Assembly (NCBI GenBank): GCA_910578175.1
Contig: CAJTPF010000007.1
Location: 1-64,000 of the forward strand
DNA: 64,000 nt
Direction: 5' to 3'
Origin: an uncultured Lachnospiraceae bacterium
Lineage (GTDB): Bacteria; Bacillota; Clostridia; Lachnospirales; Lachnospiraceae
Both the position numbers and the translations under genes were made by a program. The notes under the pieces are model-generated. The model was given only the letters and a program-made list of their open reading frames with translations, was not told the origin of the DNA and did not search any database. Shown in pieces: positions 1 to 8,538 of this stretch (positions are counted from its first letter, which is position 1; every line of letters begins with the position of its first letter).

Positions 1-43
1 TATGTATATAAAAAACTGCTAAATCCATATCCGATATAAAAAC

Positions 44-76
44 AAAAAAGGCTGCAGGAATGTAACTCCTGCAGCC
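44..76 (-). terminator. Intrinsic terminator of the S41 protease operon
   Basis: A perfect 10-bp stem (50-59 with 67-76) is followed on the minus strand by a run of T. It lies just past the stop of the S41 protease gene, the last gene of the ftsEX-M23-S41 run, and probably ends that transcript. Confidence 0.85.
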
Positions 77-114
77 ATACTGTCATTCTCATGATCCAAC
101 ATTTTCTACGGATA

Positions 115-1353
115 TCACGATCCGGTAAGCAGAGAAATCGCTTTCTGCAGCTGGTTATCTTCCTCCTCAGACAGATCCCAACAGCTTTTCACACCTTCTG
201 GCAGTTCTACAACCACATCCGGCTTAATTCCTTCTTTATGGATATTCTGGCCGTTTGGCAGATAATACTTGGCAGTCGTCAGCTTCAGCGCCGTTCCGTC
301 TTCCAGGCTGAAGATGCTTTGAACGATTCCTTTTCCAAAAGAAGTAACGCCTACGACCGTTCCCCGCTCATAACTCTGAATCGCACCGGTAAACAATTCC
401 GATGCGCTGGCACTGTTTTGATTGATCAGTACCGTCATTGGCATATCCGGTATCAATCCGTCGGTTTTGGAATAAGAATCTTTTCTTTCGCCGCTCTTAT
501 ATTCCATATACATCAGGAGTTTATCTTTCGGAAGAAACATATCCATAATATCCTCTACCACATCCAGTCTTCCTCCCGGATTATCCCTTAAATCCACCAC
601 GATAGAAGTCATTCCCTGGGAAAGCAGGTCTTTAATGGCATTTTGAACCTGTTTCGTAGTCACTCCGTCAAACTCGCTGATATATAAGTAACCAACGCCG
701 TTATCCAGCATTTTGTATTCAACCGTATCCATCTCAACTTCACGGCGTTCAATGGACAAATCAATCTTTTCTCCGTCTCTCAGAACCGTAACATTGACTT
801 TTGTATTTTTTCTTCCTTTGATTTCTGCTACTACAGAGGATAAATCCTGTCCGGTCACTTCTTTATTTTCAACGGCATATAAGATATCGCCGTCTTTCAT
901 TCCCGCTTCTTTAGCAGGGGATGTTTTAAATACTTTGACTATGGTTATGATACCGGTGTCCAGATTTTGAGTCACACTGACACCAATACCGTAATACGAA
1001 CCGCTGGTAGAAGTCATAAGTTCTGCATATTCTTCCGATGTATAGTAAACCGAATACGGATCTTTTAAAGAAGTTATCATGCCTTTCATCATACCGGTCA
1101 GCACATCTTCTCTATCCGGGTCTTCAATATAATAAGCATCAATGTATTGCTGAATCAATTTCAATTTATCCACGGAACCTTTTCCGTAAATATCTTCGAT
1201 CTGTGATTCATTTTCACCGGTACTTCCAAAACCGAAGCCAAGATTTTTTATCATATTTGAGATTGCAAACAAAAGAAATACTGATACTGCGATTACCAGT
1301 GTACTGATAATTCCTGTCCGCAATCCGCGGTAATACTCTTTTTTCTCCTCCAT
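115..1353 (-). CDS. S41 family C-terminal processing protease (CtpA/CtpB-like)
   Basis: Membrane-anchored serine protease that would cut extracytoplasmic substrates near their C-termini. The 412-residue protein has one N-terminal membrane segment (about 14-36), a PDZ domain with the GIGVSV and GDILYAV signatures (about 110-195), and an S41 core with DLRDNPGG, the nucleophile motif NSASASELF and the general-base lysine in SFGKGIVQ. The length is normal for the family. It is the last gene of the ftsE-ftsX-M23 hydrolase run. That context suggests, as inference, turnover or activation of the neighbouring murein hydrolase. CtpB-type sporulation proteases share the architecture. The start has AGAAGGACGG upstream. 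Confidence 0.92.
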   Translation of the reverse strand: MEEKKEYYRGLRTGIISTLVIAVSVFLLFAISNMIKNLGFGFGSTGENESQIEDIYGKGSVDKLKLIQQYIDAYYIEDPDREDVLTGMMKGMITSLKDPYSVYYTSEEYAELMTSTSGSYYGIGVSVTQNLDTGIITIVKVFKTSPAKEAGMKDGDILYAVENKEVTGQDLSSVVAEIKGRKNTKVNVTVLRDGEKIDLSIERREVEMDTVEYKMLDNGVGYLYISEFDGVTTKQVQNAIKDLLSQGMTSIVVDLRDNPGGRLDVVEDIMDMFLPKDKLLMYMEYKSGERKDSYSKTDGLIPDMPMTVLINQNSASASELFTGAIQSYERGTVVGVTSFGKGIVQSIFSLEDGTALKLTTAKYYLPNGQNIHKEGIKPDVVVELPEGVKSCWDLSEEEDNQLQKAISLLTGS

Positions 1354-1392
1354 TGATCCGTCCTTCTTTCCAACAATTATCGGTTTTTAATT

Positions 1393-2604
1393 TTAATAAT
1401 TCAGATATAAACGGGGATCTACATAGGAACCATTCTTTCTGACGCTTAAATGCAGATGAGGTCCCGTTGATCTGCCGGTGGAACCTACAAGGGCGATCAC
1501 ATCTCCCTTGGAAACCCTGTCTCCTTCTGAAACCAGCAATGCAGAGGCATGCATATATACAGTATATAATCCGTCGCCGTGATCTATGCCTACCCAGTTG
1601 CCGGCTGTGGTACTGTAATATGCCCATGCCACCTCTCCGTCATATACCGCATGAATTTCCGTTCCCGTAGGCGCACCGATATCCACACCGTTATGATAAG
1701 ACAATGCCGCACCTGTTATCGGGTCCGTTCGATATCCATATTGTGAAGTTATCCGGTAGTTTCCCGGCAACGGCCACATAAAAGCACCACCGTCATAATT
1801 TGGTATCTGTGTCTGTTGTTTTTTCAGTTCTGCTTCCCGGCGTCTCCGTTCCTCTTCTTCTTTTCGTTTCCGCTCAATTTCTTCCAGTTCTGCTACCAGC
1901 TGTTTCTGAGCCTCAATTTCCTCCTGCTGGGCATCAATATCTATCTGGGCTGCATCAATCTGATTCTCAGTATTGAGCAATTGCTGGCGCTTGTCTGCAA
2001 CCAGGGCTTCCACTGATTTTTTCTCGTTTTCTGCCTGTGCCGTCATCTCCGCAAGATTCTGCTTTTCTGACTCCAGCATGGTTTTTGTATTTTCTATCTG
2101 AGTCTTTGTCTCTTTCATCTTATCCAGCATATTTCTGTCATAATCCGTTATTTCCTTCATATATTCTGCCCGGTTCAGAAAATCTGCCATACTGTCAGAA
2201 CCCAGTAACATGTCAAGATAATATGTATTTCCATTCTCAAACATAAACTGTATTCTTTTTTTCATTGCTTCATACTGCTGATTGATATCTGTCTCCTGCT
2301 GTGCCAGATTCTGATTGATCACATCAATCTCCGCCTGCTTGGCCGTCATCTGTCCGTTCAGTTCATTCAGATGATCCGTTACAGCCGTAAGCTGTTCGTC
2401 CAAAGCCTGTATATATGCTTTTGTGTCTGAACGCAAAGACTCCAGATCATCCAGCATACTCTGATAATCTTTTAAATCTTCTTCCATTGCTTTCTGTTTT
2501 TTCTTTTCGTCCTCTATACTTGTAGCCCAAAGCGGCTGGGCTGCCAGTATTCCCACCATTGCCGCAATCAGAAAACATACTGCAAAATACTTTTTGTTTT
2601 TCAA
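1393..2604 (-). CDS. Coiled-coil M23 murein hydrolase (EnvC/PcsB-like activator)
   Basis: Secreted peptidoglycan hydrolase or hydrolase activator. It has a signal peptide ending near LWA, a long charged coiled coil (about 30-270) and a C-terminal LytM/M23 domain with the zinc-binding HNGVD and HLHL motifs, so the active site looks intact. EnvC of Gram-negatives is degenerate at this site, so this one may be a true endopeptidase. FtsEX controls such coiled-coil partners (EnvC, PcsB, CwlO), and ftsEX lies directly upstream. Start: the ATG at 2613 abuts the GGAGG with no spacing, while the TTG at 2604 sits 9 nt from it, so TTG is preferred. Confidence 0.9.
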   Translation of the reverse strand: MKNKKYFAVCFLIAAMVGILAAQPLWATSIEDEKKKQKAMEEDLKDYQSMLDDLESLRSDTKAYIQALDEQLTAVTDHLNELNGQMTAKQAEIDVINQNLAQQETDINQQYEAMKKRIQFMFENGNTYYLDMLLGSDSMADFLNRAEYMKEITDYDRNMLDKMKETKTQIENTKTMLESEKQNLAEMTAQAENEKKSVEALVADKRQQLLNTENQIDAAQIDIDAQQEEIEAQKQLVAELEEIERKRKEEEERRRREAELKKQQTQIPNYDGGAFMWPLPGNYRITSQYGYRTDPITGAALSYHNGVDIGAPTGTEIHAVYDGEVAWAYYSTTAGNWVGIDHGDGLYTVYMHASALLVSEGDRVSKGDVIALVGSTGRSTGPHLHLSVRKNGSYVDPRLYLNY

Positions 2605-2639
2605 ATAAATCATCCTCCATTTTATTGTTTTGTTGACCG

Positions 2640-3548
2640 CTACACTTTTAAATGTTTCCGAATCGTTATCATACTGCCGATAAATCCAATGCCTGCCCCG
2701 ATAGCCAATGCCATCGGAATCATAAAAGCAAATATGTCACCGGAACTTACAAATGATATTCTACTGGTAAAAGATGTAAATTGTGTGACCAGATACGACA
2801 TAACCTTATTATAAATCACCATCAGCACCATGATCGGTATGATCGCACCAACCACTCCGATAATGATACCTTCCACGATAAACGGAAACCGCACAAAGAA
2901 ATCGGTAGCCCCGATCAATTTCATGATCCGGATTTCCTCTTTTCGAACGGTAATACCGATCATAACCGTATTACTGATCAGGAAAATACCTACTGCCAGC
3001 AAAATTATAATGATAGCAAGAGAAATATATCCCACGATCTTGGCAAAATCCGACAACGTATTGGCAGTAATATCCGAGGCCCTGACACTCCTGACCCCTT
3101 CCATCGCCTCAATATTGGTCTTTAATGCCGACTGCATGGACAGGTCGTTGAGATACACTTCATAGTAAGCGCAGTTTGCCAGCGGGTTATCATCTTTAAA
3201 TCCTTCCGCCAGTTCAATATTATCTCCAAAATAATCTACTTTGTAATTCTCCCATGCCTCCTCTGCCGATGTAAATTCCAACCGTGATACTTCAATCCGC
3301 TTACTGATCTTATTTCCGATTTCCCTGATCTTATCTTCAGCTATGCCTTCATCAAAGAAAACCGTGATACAAACGGATTCTTCCGCTGCAGTGATCATAT
3401 GTCTTACATTTATTATAATGGAATAAAACAGTCCCATCAGAAAGATACATGCCGCTATGGTTCCCACCGAAGCCAACGAAAACAGCTTATTTCTTTTTAT
3501 ATTCTTTATTCCCTGACCGGAACTATATCCTATCGTACTAATCTTCAT
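2640..3548 (-). CDS. ftsX: Cell-division permease FtsX
   Basis: Membrane half of the FtsEX complex, which passes ATP-driven conformational change to cell-wall hydrolases at the septum. It has an N-terminal membrane segment after the motif NIKRNKLFSLAS, an extracellular domain of about 130 residues and three further membrane segments, matching family topology. The start at 3548 (MKISTIGYSSG) has AAAGGTGG upstream and overlaps the 3' end of ftsE by 11 bp, so the two are translationally coupled. The M23 hydrolase gene follows after a short gap and is the likely partner. Confidence 0.95.
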   Translation of the reverse strand: MKISTIGYSSGQGIKNIKRNKLFSLASVGTIAACIFLMGLFYSIIINVRHMITAAEESVCITVFFDEGIAEDKIREIGNKISKRIEVSRLEFTSAEEAWENYKVDYFGDNIELAEGFKDDNPLANCAYYEVYLNDLSMQSALKTNIEAMEGVRSVRASDITANTLSDFAKIVGYISLAIIIILLAVGIFLISNTVMIGITVRKEEIRIMKLIGATDFFVRFPFIVEGIIIGVVGAIIPIMVLMVIYNKVMSYLVTQFTSFTSRISFVSSGDIFAFMIPMALAIGAGIGFIGSMITIRKHLKV

Positions 3549-4224
3549 ACAAATATCCACCTTTTTTCTCATCACTCAGGACAACGCCCTTATGCATGGT
3601 AATAACTCTTTTATTCATTGCATCTACGATTTCCCTGTTATGAGTGACTACCACAACCGTGGTACCGCGTTTGTTTATCTCCTCCAGAAGTTTCATGATC
3701 TCCCAGGAATTCTTCGGATCCAGATTACCGGTAGGTTCATCCGCCAGCAGGATCGAAGGATTATTTACCAATGCCCTGGCCAGTGCGACTCTCTGCTGTT
3801 CTCCACCGGATAATTCTTTCGGATATGAGCGGTACTTTTCCGACAGTCCCACCAGTGCAAGCATGGCAGGCACCCGTCTGCGTATCACTCTGATAGGAGT
3901 TTCCACAACACGTTGTGCAAATGCAATATTTTCATAGACATTCCTGTCCCGGAGCAGCCGGAAATCCTGAAAAACAACACCGATATCCCTTCTGTGATCG
4001 GCGATCTTTCTTCTTCTCATGTTATTTAAAAACCTGCCGTTTACATATATCTTCCCACTGGTAGGCTCTAATTCCTTCATTAAGAGTTTAATCAAAGTTG
4101 ATTTACCGGAACCGCTGTTACCCACTATAAACACAAATTCGCCGTTTTCAATCTTCAGACTGATACCCTTGATAGCAGGAGCCCCTGTGGAATATGATTT
4201 GCTGACATTTTCTAATTCTATCAT
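3538..4224 (-). CDS. ftsE: Cell-division ABC ATPase FtsE
   Basis: ATP-binding subunit of FtsEX. It shows Walker A GNSGSGKST, Q-loop QDFRLL, signature LSGGEQQR, Walker B ILLADEPTGNLD and the switch histidine in VTHNRE. The start at 4224 (MIELENVSKSY) is chosen because family members begin there; the open frame extends 11 codons further up. First gene of the division/wall operon. A 12-bp hairpin lies between it and the upstream regulator gene. Confidence 0.95.
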   Translation of the reverse strand: MIELENVSKSYSTGAPAIKGISLKIENGEFVFIVGNSGSGKSTLIKLLMKELEPTSGKIYVNGRFLNNMRRRKIADHRRDIGVVFQDFRLLRDRNVYENIAFAQRVVETPIRVIRRRVPAMLALVGLSEKYRSYPKELSGGEQQRVALARALVNNPSILLADEPTGNLDPKNSWEIMKLLEEINKRGTTVVVVTHNREIVDAMNKRVITMHKGVVLSDEKKGGYLYED

Positions 4225-4285
4225 GTTCCATAGCATGTATATGTCATCGATATACATTTTCCTTTCCTTATTCTTTTTCAGACTC

Positions 4286-4325
4286 TATATGCCATGGCTC
4301 TATGTGCAACACACCATGGCATATA
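4286..4325 (-). promoter_or_regulatory. Perfect 12-bp inverted repeat upstream of ftsE
   Basis: TATATGCCATGG at 4286-4297 pairs with CCATGGCATATA at 4314-4325 around a 16-nt loop. It lies between the end of the CdaR-like gene and the start of ftsE. There is no clean T-run on the minus strand, so it is not a typical terminator. It may be an operator or a 3'-end stability structure. Confidence 0.5.
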
Positions 4326-4345
4326 TAATCATACACGAATTATTC

Positions 4346-5434
4346 CTAATAATCCATACTTTCCATATATTTCATATATTTTACTACCATCAGCGCTATT
4401 TTAAACGTAATGGCATCATCAAATATTCTAAGATCCAGATTGGTTGACTTCTGTAACTTATCCAGCCGATAGACCAGCGTGTTCCTGTGAATATAAAGCT
4501 GTCTGGAGGTTTCCGAAACATTCAGACTGTTTTCAAAAAATTTATTTATCGTGGACAAAGTCTCTTCGTCAAATTCATCCGGCGACTTACCGTCAAAAAT
4601 CTCTTTTATGAACATTTTGCACAACGGCATGGGAAGCTGATAGATCAGTCTTCCAATACCCAGGCTGTTATATGCCACAACATTTTTATCACTGTAGAAT
4701 ATCTTGCCCACATCCAAAGCAAGCTTTGCTTCCTTAAAGGACTTTGACACTTCTTTTATGTCGCTGACGATCGTTCCGTATGCTACGTTCACTTTAGCCA
4801 TGGCTTCAGAATTAGACATATCCAGCAGGGTTCTGGCAATCTTGTCCATATCGTCATATCCCTGGGTATCACCGACTTCCTTCACCAGAATGATGTTCTT
4901 TTCGTCTACTGCCGTTATGAAGTCCTTAGACTTTGCCGAAAAAAGCCCCCGGATGGTCTCAAGGGCATTGGTATCCTTTTCATTCTTCGTTTCAATAATA
5001 AAGACCACTCTTCTGACATCCGTATCTATATGAAGCTTCTTTGCCCTGGAATATATATCCACCAACAGCATGTTATCCAGCAGCAGATTCTTTATAAAAT
5101 TATCTTTATCATACCGCTCTTTATAGGCAACCAAAAGGCTCTGTATCTGAAAAGCCGCCATCTTTCCTACCATATACACGTCATCATTGCCGCCTTTAGC
5201 CAGCAATATATACTCCAGCTGGTTATCCTCGCTGACCTTAAAAAACTGGAATTCTGATACCAGCTGGCTGTCAGCCGGAGATTCCACGAACGCCACAACC
5301 GCACTCTCATACTCGTCTGCACCGGTAAATGTGGTAGCCAGTACCTTCCCCTCCGTATCCATTACACACATATCTATTCTGGTTATACTTTTCAGTCCTT
5401 CTATCGTATTAAGAAGTATTTGATTCGATATCAT
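4346..5434 (-). CDS. CdaR/PucR-type transcriptional regulator
   Basis: Probable activator of the sugar-diacid/purine regulator family. The 362-residue protein has an N-terminal sensory region, a middle GGDEF-like regulatory domain typical of CdaR proteins, and a C-terminal PucR helix-turn-helix with the hallmark TSRQLYIHRNTLVYRLDKL. The start at 5434 (MISNQILL) has GGGAGTG upstream. It lies between a sugar-ABC ATPase gene and ftsE and is separated from the ATPase by a terminator. Its target genes cannot be read from the sequence; control of carbohydrate uptake is an inference from the neighbour. Confidence 0.85.
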   Translation of the reverse strand: MISNQILLNTIEGLKSITRIDMCVMDTEGKVLATTFTGADEYESAVVAFVESPADSQLVSEFQFFKVSEDNQLEYILLAKGGNDDVYMVGKMAAFQIQSLLVAYKERYDKDNFIKNLLLDNMLLVDIYSRAKKLHIDTDVRRVVFIIETKNEKDTNALETIRGLFSAKSKDFITAVDEKNIILVKEVGDTQGYDDMDKIARTLLDMSNSEAMAKVNVAYGTIVSDIKEVSKSFKEAKLALDVGKIFYSDKNVVAYNSLGIGRLIYQLPMPLCKMFIKEIFDGKSPDEFDEETLSTINKFFENSLNVSETSRQLYIHRNTLVYRLDKLQKSTNLDLRIFDDAITFKIALMVVKYMKYMESMDY

Positions 5435-5492
5435 TCGGTTCACTCCCATTGTCATTTTTTCAGTTAATAGTATATTAAACTATTTCACAGAA

Positions 5493-5531
5493 AAATAAAA
5501 GAGGAAATGCATATTTTTTATGCATTTCCTC
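5493..5531 (-). terminator. Intrinsic terminator after the sugar ABC ATPase gene
   Basis: A perfect 13-bp stem (5501-5513 with 5519-5531) is followed on the minus strand by TTTTATTTTT. It separates the ABC ATPase gene from the regulator gene. Confidence 0.88.
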
Positions 5532-5576
5532 AAAAAAATCACATTATAATCGACAAATCCGTATCATATTAAATAA

Positions 5577-6689
5577 TTAGTTTGTAATAACCTGCTGTGT
5601 TTCCTTATCAAAAATATGAAGCTTGGAAGTATCGATAGCCATCTTAATGGTATCACCCGGTCTTGCAGTTGTACGAGGGTTCACTCTTGCAGTGCAGCTG
5701 AACTGCTCAATATCAAAGTATAAGAATACTTCTGCACCAAGCATCTCGTATAAACGGATCGTAACTTCAATCGCGCTGTCCTGTGATGATTCAATAAATA
5801 TCTGCTGATCATGGAAATCTTCCGGTCTTACACCCATAACAACCGTCTTATCAATGTAATCGCCTTCGATCAGGAACTTCGCCTTATTCTCAGGAACTTT
5901 GATAGAATGGGCACCGAATACCAGTAATACGTCTGAACCGGACTGTGTAACCTGTGCATCGATGAAGTTCATCTGCGGAGAACCCATGAAACCTGCAACA
6001 AAGAGGTTCTGCGGACAATCATACAATGCCTTAGGAGTATCTACCTGCTGAACGATACCGTCCTTCATAACTACGATTCTGGTACCAAGGGTCATAGCCT
6101 CTGTCTGGTCATGTGTAACATAGATGATAGTGGTTTCCAGTCTCTGATGTAACTTGGAAATCTCGATTCTCATCTGTACTCTCAGCTTGGCATCCAGATT
6201 CGATAAAGGCTCATCCATAAGGAAAACCTTAGGATTACGAACAATGGCACGTCCCATGGCAACACGCTGTCTCTGACCACCGGATAAAGCCTTCGGCTTA
6301 CGGTCAAGCAAATGCTCAATGTCCAGGATCCTGGCAGCTTCATGAACTAATTTGTCTATCTGGTCTTTCGGAGTCTTTCTTAACTTAAGGCCGAACGCCA
6401 TATTATCATATACCGTCATATGCGGATACAATGCATAGTTCTGGAAAACCATGGCAATATCCCTGTCCTTTGGCTCCACGTCATTTACAAGTCTGTCTCC
6501 AATATATAATTCTCCACCTGAAATATCCTCAAGACCTGCAATCATACGAAGTGTTGTTGACTTTCCGCATCCGGAAGGTCCAACAAAAATAATGAATTCC
6601 TTATCCTGTATTTCAAGATTAAAATCTTTTACCGCAACGAATCCGTTAGGATATACTTTACTGATGTTTTTTAATGATAAACTAGCCAT
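5577..6689 (-). CDS. Sugar ABC transporter ATP-binding protein (MsmX/UgpC type)
   Basis: Energy-coupling ATPase for CUT1-type carbohydrate importers. It has Walker A GPSGCGKST, signature LSGGQRQR, Walker B VFLMDEPLSNLDAKLR, H-loop VTHDQTEA, and the C-terminal OB-like regulatory domain (VMGVRPEDF) of the MalK/UgpC group; 370 residues is normal. No permease or binding-protein genes are adjacent and its own terminator follows. That suggests a shared MsmX-like ATPase serving several importers elsewhere in the genome (inference from the lone context). RBS AGGAGG lies 9 nt before the ATG. Confidence 0.95.
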   Translation of the reverse strand: MASLSLKNISKVYPNGFVAVKDFNLEIQDKEFIIFVGPSGCGKSTTLRMIAGLEDISGGELYIGDRLVNDVEPKDRDIAMVFQNYALYPHMTVYDNMAFGLKLRKTPKDQIDKLVHEAARILDIEHLLDRKPKALSGGQRQRVAMGRAIVRNPKVFLMDEPLSNLDAKLRVQMRIEISKLHQRLETTIIYVTHDQTEAMTLGTRIVVMKDGIVQQVDTPKALYDCPQNLFVAGFMGSPQMNFIDAQVTQSGSDVLLVFGAHSIKVPENKAKFLIEGDYIDKTVVMGVRPEDFHDQQIFIESSQDSAIEVTIRLYEMLGAEVFLYFDIEQFSCTARVNPRTTARPGDTIKMAIDTSKLHIFDKETQQVITN

Positions 6690-7014
6690 TATGTAATTCC
6701 TCCTAATTTTTAATTGCTGTTTATATTTGCCGAAAATTATTATTGCAAATTAATTACTTTAGTATTGTACCTCAATTTCTAAAAAAAAACCATAGAACAA
6801 TTAGCCGAAAACCGATTTACTAATTTGGTACATTTGCATAATACAGGCTGATTTTCCCTGAATTTCCAAAGAACAGTACTATAGAATCCTCATATTCACA
6901 AATGTTTTCCTAATATTATTATTTTTATTGTACAATTTGCCGATATACATATGACAGCAGTCAGAATATCCTTTTCCTGCTGCCAAATGTTAACAGCGAA
7001 GAGGAGGGCTTAAA
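6690..7014. other. Intergenic region upstream of the ABC ATPase and yjfB
   Basis: No gene was found in these 325 bases. They must hold the divergent promoters of the ABC ATPase gene (minus) and yjfB (plus). On the plus strand GCCGATAT at 6939-6946 matches the -10 element of the motility sigma factor SigD/sigma-28, although no good TAAA -35 element lies 15 bases upstream. The rest is AT-rich. Confidence 0.4.
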
Positions 7015-7191
7015 ATGGATATTGCCGCACTCTCGACCTATATGAGTATGTCCCGGTTACAAAATGATATCGGTTTTGCAGTACTGAACAAAGCCATGGA
7101 TACCATGGAAGTCACCGGCGAAGGAATTCAGAAGATACTGGAAGCTTCCGTAACTCCTGAACTCGGTCAGAATATTGACATACTTATATGA
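7015..7191 (+). CDS. YjfB family small putative motility protein
   Basis: 58-residue protein that starts MDIAALSTYMS and continues with a conserved amphipathic helix and TGEGIQKILE, as in the YjfB family of Bacillus and Clostridia. The family is linked to motility through SigD control in B. subtilis; its biochemical role is unknown. The ATG at 7015 has GAGGAGGG upstream. It is a single gene followed by a hairpin. No flagellar gene lies in the window. Confidence 0.82.
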   Translation: MDIAALSTYMSMSRLQNDIGFAVLNKAMDTMEVTGEGIQKILEASVTPELGQNIDILI

Positions 7192-7196
7192 TCAAA

Positions 7197-7252
7197 AACA
7201 GCGGGGAACGCAATGCAGGCTTTGCAGCCACGTATCTCCGCTGTTATTTTTT
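7197..7252 (+). terminator. Terminator between yjfB and ridA
   Basis: AACAGCGG at 7197-7204 pairs with CCGCTGTT at 7238-7245, with further internal pairing (GCA/TGC, CG/CG). It is followed on the plus strand by ATTTTTTTATTTT. It ends yjfB and may also serve the convergent ridA gene. Confidence 0.7.
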
Positions 7253-7626
7253 TATTTTATCGCTATTGCTTCGATTTCGATCAGCACGTCTTTTGGAAGT
7301 CTGGCTACCTCTACACAGGACCGGGCCGGACAATTCTCTGTAAAATACTTTGCATATACTTCATTCACTTTTGCAAAATCGTCCATTTCCTTAATAAATA
7401 CGGTGGTCTTGATCACATTTTCAACAGAAGTACCCGCTTCGCCCAGTAAAGCCGCAAGATTTCCAATCGCCTGGTCAGCCTGCGCTGCAATCCCTTCCGG
7501 AATCTCTCCCGTAGCAGGATTCACCGGAATCACTCCGGAAGTATATATCATCCCGTTAACCTCAATTGCCTGGGAATATGGTCCGATCGCCGCCGGCGCC
7601 TTATCAGTGCTGATAATTTTCTTCAT
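7252..7626 (-). CDS. ridA: RidA family enamine/imine deaminase
   Basis: Removes reactive 2-aminoacrylate/enamine intermediates made by PLP enzymes. The 124-residue protein shows AIGPYSQAI, SGVIPVNP, the IKTTVFIKEMDDFAKVNEVY stretch and the substrate-binding arginine in CPARSCVEVARLP, all family hallmarks. The start at 7626 (MKKIIS) has GGAGGAG upstream; the frame extends 7 codons further. It is followed upstream by the cvfB-like gene on the same strand. Confidence 0.93.
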   Translation of the reverse strand: MKKIISTDKAPAAIGPYSQAIEVNGMIYTSGVIPVNPATGEIPEGIAAQADQAIGNLAALLGEAGTSVENVIKTTVFIKEMDDFAKVNEVYAKYFTENCPARSCVEVARLPKDVLIEIEAIAIK

Positions 7627-7678
7627 AATAAAATCTCCTCCATTCACTCCGATTTTGGAATCTGTATATTAAATCTTC

Positions 7679-8506
7679 TTATAATATTGTAATACTTTTT
7701 TCACCGATGTCAATCTTTCCTTCTTTATAAAGACGCCCTACCGCTCTCTTAAATGCTGCTTTGCTGATACCGAAATCTTTTTCGATCACGGTGGGAGACG
7801 CTTTATCATTATACGGAAGCACTCCGTCATATTCACTGATTATCCTCAGTATCATGGCTGCATCTTCATCCATCTGCAGATAAGCCTTTTTTTTCAGACT
7901 GAGATTCAGTTTTCCGTCTTCCCGGACCCCTGAAACCCTGGCTTCGATATTTTGTCCCACATACAGATTTTCATGAATTTCTTTTGCAGGTATCAGTCCG
8001 AAAAATTCATTGTCTACTGCTGCAAACGCTCCGATGGAATCATTGATCTCATAGATGATACCATGGACGATATCATCTTTTCCATATTGAACACCGTTCC
8101 GGAGATACCGGTGCACTTTCATGGTTGCCGCCAGCCGGTTGCTCTTGTCGATATACAAAGCTACCAGATAGGAATTGCCGGGTTTGACATGTTCCGTCTG
8201 TTCCTTAAACGGTAGCAATAAATCCTTTTCCAGTCCCCAATCCAGAAAAGCTCCGATTTTTCCCACCTCTTTCACCTTCAGTACCGCTAAATTCCCAAGA
8301 TTAATATAAGGTTCTTTGACTGTGGCGATCAGCCGGTCGGAAGAATCCCTGTAAATAAAAACATCCAGTTCATCACCGGTTGAAATCCCTTCCGGGACCT
8401 GTTTTTTCGGCAGCAGCACCCTGTCTTCTCCGCCGTCTCCTAAATAAATCCCAAAATCTGTTTTTTTCACACATTGTAACGTCTGTCTTTCACCTAATTT
8501 TATCAT
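7679..8506 (-). CDS. CvfB family S1-domain RNA-binding protein
   Basis: Cytoplasmic RNA-binding protein of the CvfB/YitL family: tandem S1-like OB domains and a C-terminal winged helix (KDFGISKAAFKRAVGRLYKEG). It begins MIKLGERQTL like its relatives. The start at 8506 has AGAAAGGAAAG at good spacing, so the 12 extra codons upstream are left out. CvfB affects virulence gene expression in staphylococci; the role here is unproven. The acyl-ACP thioesterase gene lies directly upstream and is probably co-transcribed. Confidence 0.9.
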   Translation of the reverse strand: MIKLGERQTLQCVKKTDFGIYLGDGGEDRVLLPKKQVPEGISTGDELDVFIYRDSSDRLIATVKEPYINLGNLAVLKVKEVGKIGAFLDWGLEKDLLLPFKEQTEHVKPGNSYLVALYIDKSNRLAATMKVHRYLRNGVQYGKDDIVHGIIYEINDSIGAFAAVDNEFFGLIPAKEIHENLYVGQNIEARVSGVREDGKLNLSLKKKAYLQMDEDAAMILRIISEYDGVLPYNDKASPTVIEKDFGISKAAFKRAVGRLYKEGKIDIGEKSITIL

Positions 8507-8538
8507 TCTGACTTTCCTTTCTGTCCTGCTGCCAATGA

